Shown: positions 33,329-38,997 of the stretch, one piece after another
Numbering within the stretch: the first letter of the stretch is position 1
How the letters are laid out: each line of letters starts with the position of its first letter
Origin: DASYUM01 sp036001225
Lineage (GTDB): Bacteria; Methylomirabilota; Methylomirabilia; Rokubacteriales; DASRDR01
Direction: 5' to 3'
NCBI GenBank assembly: GCA_036001225.1
Contig: DASYUM010000231.1
Location: forward strand, 1 to 38,997
Length of the DNA: 38,997 nt
Notes under the pieces: generated by a model
What the model saw: only the letters and a program-made list of their open reading frames with translations
Database searches by the model: none
What the model was told of the DNA's origin: nothing
Translations under genes and position numbers: made by a program

Positions 33329-34543
33329 CTACAGCCGGAGCTCGAGGACGTAGAGGCCGCCGGTGAAGCGGTCGATCGTGTAGACGATGCCCCGCTCGTC
33401 CACGAAGACGTCGTTGAGCTGGGCGGCGCCCTTGGGCGACCGGCGAGGCGGCGGCGGCACGTAGAAGGCGACCTCCTGGGGGCGGAAGGGGTCGGACAGG
33501 TCGAACGCCCGCACGCCGCCGTTGAAGAAGGTCCCCACGATGACCGTCTCGGAGACCCAGGACCCCGGCGCCGGCCGGTTCTCGTGGAGGTTGTGGGCAC
33601 CGTAGCGGCCGCCGCGCTCCGCGAACTCCGCGACGGGCGGCAGCGGACACGTGCTGATCGGCACCAGATTCGTCTCCTCGCGCGCGTTGAGGACCCACAC
33701 CAGCTTCGGCCAGTCGGCGCCGGCATCCGCGGTGGCCTCGTCGGAGACGACGAGCAAGCCCCGCTCGAAGAGCGGCAGCAGCGTGTGGGTGAATCCCGGG
33801 AAGGGCGGGTGGTAGTCCCACCGGCTGAGCAGCCGCGGCCGGGTCAGGTCGGCGATGTCGAGCACGATCGCGCCGCCGTCGATGTACCCCAGGTAGGCCC
33901 GGTCGGGGCGCCGGGGATAGACGTTGGTGTTGTGGGCCCGGAACCCGGTGTCGAACGTCGGGTGCCGGGCCGGCGCCGGCTCGGCGTCGCCGTCGCGGGT
34001 GCCGGGGAGCCACCACCGGCCGACCTCCCGCGGCCGCGTGGGCTCGCGGACGTCCACGATCCGGTAGCACTGGTCGTCCTTCCGGTTGCGGGGCGTGAAG
34101 TCGGCGGCGCCGCCGCTCAGGTGGACGTAGTGGCCGTCCACGAACCAGAGGTGGTGGACCCCCCGCGAGGCCGGCCCCGAGGCGTCGAAGATCGCCACCG
34201 AGCGCGGGCGGCCGGGATCGCCGACGTCGAAGATCTCGAACCCGGCCGGCTGGAGTCCCGGGCGGCTCGTCTGGTAGGCCACGACCAGCAGATCGCCCAC
34301 CACGTCGAGCGAGTTCGATCGCATCTCGGCGTGGGGCAGGTCGGTCTGCAGGATCACGCCGGGCTTCCGCGGCTCCGTCACGTCCACCGCGGTGACGTTC
34401 TTCGGCGGCGACTCGTGAGCGAGCCACAGCACCCGGCGGCCGTCCCGGGTGAGCTGGATGGCCATGCCCTCGCCGCCGTTGCCGAAGCCGCCGAGCTCGT
34501 CGTGGGCGAGGAGGCTCATGTTGCGCGAGGTCTCCGACGTCAT
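33329..34543 (-). CDS. LVIVD-repeat beta-propeller protein
   Basis: 404 residues without a signal peptide. Repeated units of about 45-50 residues alternate strands with the DVTEPRKP/DVGDPGRP/DVREPTRP/DIADLTRP/DLSDPFRP turn: NVTAVDVTEPRKPGVILQTD, GFEIFDVGDPGRPRSVAIFD, CYRIVDVREPTRPREVGRWW, AIVLDIADLTRPRLLSRWDY, GVRAFDLSDPFRPQEVAFYV. This is the LVIVD propeller pattern. Between units are His-rich loops (GVHHLWFVDGHYVHLSG, TFDTGFRAHNTNVY) that could bind metal. No enzyme activity can be assigned. RBS not obvious. Confidence 0.8.
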   Translation of the reverse strand: MTSETSRNMSLLAHDELGGFGNGGEGMAIQLTRDGRRVLWLAHESPPKNVTAVDVTEPRKPGVILQTDLPHAEMRSNSLDVVGDLLVVAYQTSRPGLQPAGFEIFDVGDPGRPRSVAIFDASGPASRGVHHLWFVDGHYVHLSGGAADFTPRNRKDDQCYRIVDVREPTRPREVGRWWLPGTRDGDAEPAPARHPTFDTGFRAHNTNVYPRRPDRAYLGYIDGGAIVLDIADLTRPRLLSRWDYHPPFPGFTHTLLPLFERGLLVVSDEATADAGADWPKLVWVLNAREETNLVPISTCPLPPVAEFAERGGRYGAHNLHENRPAPGSWVSETVIVGTFFNGGVRAFDLSDPFRPQEVAFYVPPPPRRSPKGAAQLNDVFVDERGIVYTIDRFTGGLYVLELRL

Positions 34544-34653
34544 GGCCTCCGATTCTAGCCCAGATCGCGCCGGCGCGAGGGGGAGTGGTCGCCGCGGAAC
34601 CGCTACCGTACAATCAGCCCGCCCGGACGACGGCGCTGCGCCGAGGAGGAGTC

Positions 34654-34809
34654 ATGCGAGACGAGACGCCGGCCCAGACCACCGCCCGCCTCCTCGACGT
34701 GATCGCCCACGCCGAGCTCGAGGTCCGGCCCGGGCTCTACGCCTGCGAGCCGCTCGGTGACGGGCTGGCCGAAGAGATCCGGCACCGCCTCGGCCTGGCT
34801 CCGGCCTGA
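34654..34809 (+). CDS. Small conserved-looking protein, 51 residues
   Basis: Starts at ATG 34654 after a strong RBS (GAGGAGG, 7 bases away), and a TACAAT box lies about 40 bases upstream. The protein, beginning MRDETPAQTTARLLDVIAHA, is mostly two helices joined by ELEVRPGLYACEPLGDG, and ends HRLGLAPA. It is too short for any domain call. The good RBS and codon use support it as real. Confidence 0.5.
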   Translation: MRDETPAQTTARLLDVIAHAELEVRPGLYACEPLGDGLAEEIRHRLGLAPA

Positions 34810-34848
34810 GCCCGGGGCGAGGGGATGGTCAACGCGGAAGACCCCAGC

Positions 34849-34854
34849 GTACAA
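34849..34854 (+). promoter_or_regulatory. TACAAT -10 box before the MBL-fold gene
   Basis: TACAAT at 34849-34854 lies about 85 bases before ATG 34939, in a 129-base gap after the small protein gene. A near-identical CGTACAATC context occurs at about 34608 before the small protein gene, so the two may share a promoter type. No clear -35. Confidence 0.3.
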
Positions 34855-34938
34855 TCCTGGAGCACACCGACGGAGCCGCGAGGCGCGGGCCGGGGCACGC
34901 GGCCACCCGCTCGACACTCCAACACGCGGAGGAGAACC

Positions 34939-35748
34939 ATGACGAAGGGATGGCTTCGATGGATGATCGGTGGGGTCGTCGCGGCGGCGCTGGCCGGGTG
35001 GCCGACGCTGGCGCCAGCGCAGGCGGGTCCGGTCAAGATGGAGTGGTTTTCCTGGTCCATCTTCCGGTTCACGTCGCCGGCCGGGAAGGTCGTCCTGACG
35101 AACCCATTCGTCACCAACCCCGACAGCCCGGTGAAGGTGGAGAACTTCCCGAAGGTCGACGTCATCCTCGTCGCCGACGGCCACCGCGACGAGGTCGGCT
35201 CCACCGACGAGATCGCGATCAAGACGGGGGCGAAGATCGTCACGCCGTTCGAGATGTGGACCGTCTACTTCGAGCCGCGCAAGGTGCTCGAGGCCCAGCT
35301 CCACCGGAGCAACCCCGGTGACTGGCTCCGGCTCGACGGCCTGACGATCCGCAACGTCAACTCGGTGCACGGGTCGGGCACGGTCGACAAGCTCAACGGC
35401 GGGCCCGCCCTGGGCTTCATGATCCAGTTCGAGAACGGGCTGACCGTCTACTTCGCCGGCAGCACCGCCCTGACCATGGACATGCAGCTGTGGGGGAGCC
35501 TCTACAAGCCCGACGTGGCGATTCTCCCCCTGTCTGCGAACCGTGATCCCCAGGACATCGTCCACATGGTGCGGCTCCTGCGCACCGAGAACCCGAATCT
35601 GAAGACGGTGATCCCGCACCACCACCGGCTCCAGCCACCCCCGGGGGCGCCGACCCCGATGGCCATGGAAAATGCCCTCCGGGCGGCCGGCTTGCCGGTG
35701 ACCGTGCTCAACCCCGAGCTGAGCAAGGTGTACGAGCTGACGAAGTAG
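34939..35748 (+). CDS. Exported metallo-beta-lactamase-fold protein with an altered metal site
   Basis: 269 residues, RBS GGAGGAG. The signal peptide (WLRWMIGGVVAAALAGWPTL) ends near APAQA. The rest is the UlaG-like MBL fold: WSIFRFTSPAGKVVLTNPFV, then VDVILVADGHRDEVGSTDEI, then TIRNVNSVHG, FAGSTALTMDMQLWGSLYKP, VAILPLS and VIPHHHRLQ. The usual HxHxDH motif reads DGHRDE (residues 80-85): the first His is Asp and the last is Glu. The GDT aspartate is replaced by Ser (AGST). His82, Asp84, the SVHG His and a PHH His remain. Either one metal is bound or the site has new chemistry. A hairpin terminator follows. Confidence 0.82.
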   Translation: MTKGWLRWMIGGVVAAALAGWPTLAPAQAGPVKMEWFSWSIFRFTSPAGKVVLTNPFVTNPDSPVKVENFPKVDVILVADGHRDEVGSTDEIAIKTGAKIVTPFEMWTVYFEPRKVLEAQLHRSNPGDWLRLDGLTIRNVNSVHGSGTVDKLNGGPALGFMIQFENGLTVYFAGSTALTMDMQLWGSLYKPDVAILPLSANRDPQDIVHMVRLLRTENPNLKTVIPHHHRLQPPPGAPTPMAMENALRAAGLPVTVLNPELSKVYELTK

Positions 35749-35776
35749 TCCGGCCGCCGGCCGAGCACTCGCGACA

Positions 35777-35804
35777 GGGCGGGCCCGATCCTCGGCGCCC
35801 GCCC
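35777..35804 (+). terminator. Terminator-like hairpin after the MBL-fold gene
   Basis: GGGCGGGC at 35777-35784 pairs with GCCCGCCC at 35797-35804; the inner CCGA/TCGG (35785-35788 and 35792-35795) extends it. It starts about 30 bases after the stop codon and is followed by TT, a short T tract. Confidence 0.5.
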
Positions 35805-35850
35805 TTCGCATCATCCGGTCAGGCGGGGGCCACTCCACATGGAGGAAGCT

Positions 35851-36186
35851 ATGGAACCGGTCAAGGACGCGAGCCATCTCTATGAAGTCGAGCGCCGGGC
35901 TCATCATGCCGACCGGCCCGGCTTCCGCATCAACGAACTCCAGATCTCGCCGACCCAAAAGGTGCCCTGGCATTGCCACAGCAATATCCAGGATACGTTC
36001 TACGTCATCGAGGGACACCTCAGGCTCTTCCTGCGCGAACCCAACGAGGAGGTGCGTCTCGGCCCCGGTGATACCTATTCGGTCCGACCGCGCCGCCCGC
36101 ACCTCGTCACCAATGGTGGGCACGACTCGGCAACCTTCCTCGTGCTTCAGGGCATCGGCGAGTACGATTACGTTCCGCTCGTGTAG
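35851..36186 (+). CDS. Cupin-domain protein
   Basis: I chose ATG 35851 (111 residues) because GGAGGA at 35841-35846 sits 4 bases before it; ATG 35839 would use no RBS. A single double-stranded beta-helix: cupin motif 1 is WHCHSNIQDTFYVIEGHLRL, with two His and a Gln in place of the usual Glu-region residues, and motif 2 is GPGDTYSVRPRRPHLVTN with the third His. It probably binds one metal ion. Single-domain cupins of this size include isomerases, dioxygenases and sugar-binding proteins. No neighbour shows the substrate. Confidence 0.85.
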   Translation: MEPVKDASHLYEVERRAHHADRPGFRINELQISPTQKVPWHCHSNIQDTFYVIEGHLRLFLREPNEEVRLGPGDTYSVRPRRPHLVTNGGHDSATFLVLQGIGEYDYVPLV

Positions 36187-36271
36187 CAGGCCGCGCGGAA
36201 GGACCGGGGAGGGTCCGCTGAAAGCCAGGTCGTCAGCCGTCAGGGAGCGACGGGAGCTGTTGCGCTTTGTC

Positions 36272-36283
36272 GTGCCGCGGCAC
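36272..36283. repeat. 12-base perfect palindrome upstream of the cyclase gene
   Basis: GTGCCGCGGCAC at 36272-36283 is a perfect palindrome 28 bases before the start of the cyclase-ATPase gene. It could be an operator, but GC-rich DNA makes chance palindromes more likely. Confidence 0.25.
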
Positions 36284-36311
36284 TGATGCGGCGCGCCGCC
36301 TGAGCTCGACC

Positions 36312-38997
36312 ATGCCGGCACTGCCATCAGGCACGGTGACCTTTCTGTTTACGGATGTCGAGGGTTCGACGCGGCGCCTGGAGCGGCATCCCGAGGCCTA
36401 TCGCAGCGCCATCGGCCGGCATCACGCCATCCTGGGCGAGGCTGTCGAACAGAACCGCGGCGCGGTCTTCGAGACGGTCGGTGACGCCGTGTATGCGGCG
36501 TTCGCGTCTCCCCGGGACGCCGTCGCGGCGGCGCTTCGGGCTCAGCATGATCTCCAGGGGGCGTCCTGGGGGGAGGTCGGCCCGCTCAGAGTGCGAATGG
36601 GACTGCACACGGGGGAGGTCGAGCGACAGGGCGACCACTATCTCGGCGCCGCCCTCTATCGCTGTGCCCGGCTCACGAATGCCGCCCACGGTGGACAGGT
36701 ACTGCTCTCGTCGGCCACCGCCGAGCTGGTGCGGCAGCGGCTGCCGGCCGGCGCGGATCTCCGCGACCTCGGCGAGCACCGGCTCAAGGACTTGCAGCGG
36801 CCGGAGCGGGTCTTCCAGCTCGCGGCACCCGGCCTGGCCGTGGCTTTCCCGGCCCTCCGCACGCTCGAAAGTTTCCCCAACAATCTTCCCGTCCAGCCCA
36901 CGCCCCTCATCGGTCGCGAGCGTGAGGTCGCCGCGGCCCGCGGTCTCCTCGAGCACTCGGAGACGCGGCTGCTCACGCTCACCGGCCCCGGTGGAGTCGG
37001 GAAGACCCGCCTCGGCCTTCAGATCGCTGCCGACGCGCTTCGCGAGTTCCCCGACGGCACGTTCTTCGTCGACCTCGCTCCCGTCAACTCCGCGGATCTG
37101 GTGATCCCGAGCATCGCCAAGACGCTGTCGGTCCAGGAGGCCGCCAGTCGGCCGATCCTGGACAGTCTCAGGGAATACCTGCGCGACCGACGGCTCCTGC
37201 TCGTGCTGGACAACTTCGAGCACGTCCTGGTCACCGCGACCCAGCTGGCCGACCTCCTCTCGACGTGCCCGCGACTGAAGGCCCTCGTGACCAGCCGGGA
37301 AGCCTTGCACCTGCGCGGCGAGCGCCAGTTTCCGGTGCCACCGCTGTCCTTGCCGGACCGCTCGCGCGCGGAATCCGTGGATCAGTTGACACGCTACGAG
37401 GCGATCCGGCTCTTCATCGAGCGAGCGCAGGCGGTTCAGCCGGAATTCGCCCTCTCCGATCGGAACGCACACGCCATCGCCGAGGTCTGCCACCGCCTCG
37501 ACGGGTTGCCTCTGGCCATCGAGCTCGCCGCCGCGCGCGTCAACGTCTTCTCGCCGCCGGCGTTGCTCGCGCGGCTGGAGCACCGGTTGGCCGTGCTGAC
37601 GAGCGGGCCTCGCGACCTGCCCGTTCGCCAGCAGACCCTTCGCCAGGCGATCGCCTGGAGCTACGACCTGCTGACTCCGAGCGAGCAGTTGCTGTATCGC
37701 CGCCTCGCGGTGTTCGTCGGCGGCTTTCCGCTGACCGCGGCCGAAGCGGTGGCCGCCGGAGGTGGGCTGGATCCGAGCCTCGACGTGGTCAACGGGCTGG
37801 CGTCCCTGGTCGACAAGAGCCTGCTGCGCCAGGAAGAACAGGCCGGCGACCTGCGCTTCAGGATGCTCGAGACGATTCGCGAGGACGCGCTGGAACGGCT
37901 GGCCGCCGCCGGGGAAGCCGAACGGTTCCAGCAGGCCCACGCCGAGTACCATCTCGCGCTGGCCGAGCAAGCCGAGCCCGGACTTCTCGGAGGCTCGCGC
38001 CAGGCCGAATGGCTGGATCGCCTGGAAGCGGACCACGACAACCTGCGCGCCGTGCTCTCCTGGTTCGCCCGACAGGGGCTGGCCGATCATGGCTTGCGCT
38101 TGACCGCCGCCCTCGCGCGCTTCTGGCGCGTCCGCGGCTACTTCGCGGAGGGACGGGAGCGGATGGCCGGGCTGCTCGCGCTGCCGGCGGCGCGGACGCG
38201 CAGTCCCGCCCGCGCCAGGGTCTTGCACTCGGCGGGCCTCTTCGCCAGTCAGCAAGGGGAGTACGTCGAGGCGCGCGCGCTGTTCGAGGAGAGCCTCGAC
38301 ATCTACCGCGAGCTCGGCGACCCGGGCGGCATCGGCTGGGCGCTCATCGACCTCGGCATCGTGACGCGCTACGAGGGCAACTTTGTCGCCGCCAGGTCTC
38401 TCCTCGAAGAGAGCCTCGTGTTGGTGAAGCAGGCGGGGGACACCAAGGGGGTGGCCGCAGCGCTCGGCAACCTCGGCCTCATCGCTCGGGACCAGGGGGA
38501 CGCCGGCGTGGCCGAGACGCAGCTGGACCAGAGCCTGGCCTTGTGGCGGCAGCTCGGCGACCGCGTCGGCATCGGCTGGACGCTGACCGGCCTGGCCATG
38601 GTCGCCCGGGCCCAGGGCAAGTTCGACGTGGCGCAGGCCCGCATCGAGGAAAGTCTGGCGGTCTGGAGCGAGCTCGGTGACCGGCAGAACGCCGCCAACG
38701 TGCTCAGCACGGCCGCGCGCCTGGCCCTCGATCAGGGTGACTACGCCCTGGCCCGTGCGCGCCTGGTGGAGAGTCTGGAGATCTTCGAGGACCTGGGGGA
38801 CCGGCGAGGCATCGCGTTCGTGCTCGAGGGCTTTGCGGGCCTGGCCGCCGCCGCCCAACCGCTCCGTGCCCACTGCCTGGCCGCGAGCGCGGCCGCGCTC
38901 CGCCGAATCATCGGCGCCGGCCCGCCACCCGCCTGGCGTGCCGAGCTCGAACGCAACCTGGAGGCGGCGAGCCGGGGACTGAGCCGCGCTGCCATCG
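36312..38997 (+). CDS. Nucleotidyl cyclase-ATPase-TPR regulator (3' end cut by window)
   Basis: Open from ATG 36312 to the window edge, at least 895 residues. Residues 1-175 are a class III cyclase domain: GTVTFLFTDVEGSTRRLERH (first metal Asp), VFETVGDAVYAAFASP (second Asp) and RVRMGLHTGEVE. The segment that usually has Asn-x-x-x-Arg reads ALYRCARLTNAAHGGQVLLS, with Tyr at the Asn position. An NB-ARC/AAA-like ATPase follows: Walker A GPGGVGKT at 225-232, Walker B LLLVLDN near 295, then LDGLPLAIELAAARV and WSYDLLTPSEQLLYRRLAVF. From about residue 600 come TPR-like units of about 40 residues (LGDPGGIGWALIDLGIVTRY, LGDRVGIGWTLTGLAMVARA). No C-terminal LuxR or SARP domain is seen before the cut. 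Confidence 0.88.
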   Translation, partial: MPALPSGTVTFLFTDVEGSTRRLERHPEAYRSAIGRHHAILGEAVEQNRGAVFETVGDAVYAAFASPRDAVAAALRAQHDLQGASWGEVGPLRVRMGLHTGEVERQGDHYLGAALYRCARLTNAAHGGQVLLSSATAELVRQRLPAGADLRDLGEHRLKDLQRPERVFQLAAPGLAVAFPALRTLESFPNNLPVQPTPLIGREREVAAARGLLEHSETRLLTLTGPGGVGKTRLGLQIAADALREFPDGTFFVDLAPVNSADLVIPSIAKTLSVQEAASRPILDSLREYLRDRRLLLVLDNFEHVLVTATQLADLLSTCPRLKALVTSREALHLRGERQFPVPPLSLPDRSRAESVDQLTRYEAIRLFIERAQAVQPEFALSDRNAHAIAEVCHRLDGLPLAIELAAARVNVFSPPALLARLEHRLAVLTSGPRDLPVRQQTLRQAIAWSYDLLTPSEQLLYRRLAVFVGGFPLTAAEAVAAGGGLDPSLDVVNGLASLVDKSLLRQEEQAGDLRFRMLETIREDALERLAAAGEAERFQQAHAEYHLALAEQAEPGLLGGSRQAEWLDRLEADHDNLRAVLSWFARQGLADHGLRLTAALARFWRVRGYFAEGRERMAGLLALPAARTRSPARARVLHSAGLFASQQGEYVEARALFEESLDIYRELGDPGGIGWALIDLGIVTRYEGNFVAARSLLEESLVLVKQAGDTKGVAAALGNLGLIARDQGDAGVAETQLDQSLALWRQLGDRVGIGWTLTGLAMVARAQGKFDVAQARIEESLAVWSELGDRQNAANVLSTAARLALDQGDYALARARLVESLEIFEDLGDRRGIAFVLEGFAGLAAAAQPLRAHCLAASAAALRRIIGAGPPPAWRAELERNLEAASRGLSRAAI

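Noticed and set aside
36312..36850. LuxR-type transcription factor for the large regulator
   Set aside because: The N terminus is a cyclase domain and no helix-turn-helix is visible in the part contained in the window.
36327..38873. 848-residue open frame on the minus strand
   Set aside because: It is the antisense shadow of the cyclase-ATPase-TPR gene, with His/Arg/Gly-rich composition and no domain sense.

Overview
The window is about 39 kb of very GC-rich bacterial DNA with densely packed genes, many 1-4 base start/stop overlaps, and much metabolism linked to ABC importers, esterases and molybdenum hydroxylases. No rRNA, tRNA or taxonomic marker gene is present. My inference, from style and content only, is an uncultivated soil or sediment bacterium of the Rokubacteria/Methylomirabilota kind.

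Layout. 0-2.2 kb: transport pieces (a truncated exported-protein gene, an NMT1-like binding protein, an orphan Dpp/Opp-type permease). 2.4-5.0 kb: a Tat-exported alpha/beta hydrolase, a Nudix hydrolase and a dehalogenase-like hydrolase. 5.2-5.6 kb: a rhodanese-like gene interrupted by an in-frame TGA that is followed by a SECIS-like hairpin, so probably a selenoprotein. 5.6-6.2 kb: decayed gene starts. 6.2-7.4 kb: a coupled exported nuclease/ankyrin pair. 7.7-11.5 kb: two CocE/NonD hydrolases. 11.6-14.7 kb (+): a small membrane protein, a tandem ATC-hydrolase-like protein, a P-loop NTPase and an SDR. 14.7-23.7 kb (-): a long operon-like run with MFS transporter, dienelactone hydrolase, sugar-type ABC binding protein, VOC protein, two permeases, an argininosuccinate-lyase-like enzyme, LigA, LigB, a membrane-anchored unknown and an internally deleted YjbQ. 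23.7-26.7 kb (+): a collagen-like lipoprotein, a response-regulator remnant, and small enzymes (a CCPF-motif protein, a VOC protein, a cyclase-family hydrolase). 27.0-32.3 kb (+): a form I aerobic CO dehydrogenase operon, coxM-coxS-coxL-coxG, ending in an XdhC-YHS fusion; coxL carries a one-base frameshift. 32.5-33.0 kb: a toxin-antitoxin pair. 33.3-36.2 kb: an LVIVD beta-propeller protein, a tiny ORF, an exported metallo-beta-lactamase-fold protein and a cupin. 36.3 kb to the end: a large cyclase-ATPase-TPR regulator cut by the window edge.

How genes may work together. The 14.7-22.4 kb run pairs a carbohydrate-type importer (binding protein plus two permeases, no ATPase) with ring cleavage (LigAB), a lyase that makes or breaks C-N bonds, and a dienelactone hydrolase. 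This suggests uptake and breakdown of a polar aromatic or amino-substituted compound. The cox operon encodes a Mo-Cu CO dehydrogenase with the AYRCSFR active-site signature, and the fused YHS metal-binding domain on its XdhC-type maturation factor is a plausible copper-handling part.

Strongest candidates for something undescribed: the probable selenocysteine rhodanese, the XdhC-YHS fusion in a form I cox operon, and the DLH/ABC/ASL-like/LigAB operon.
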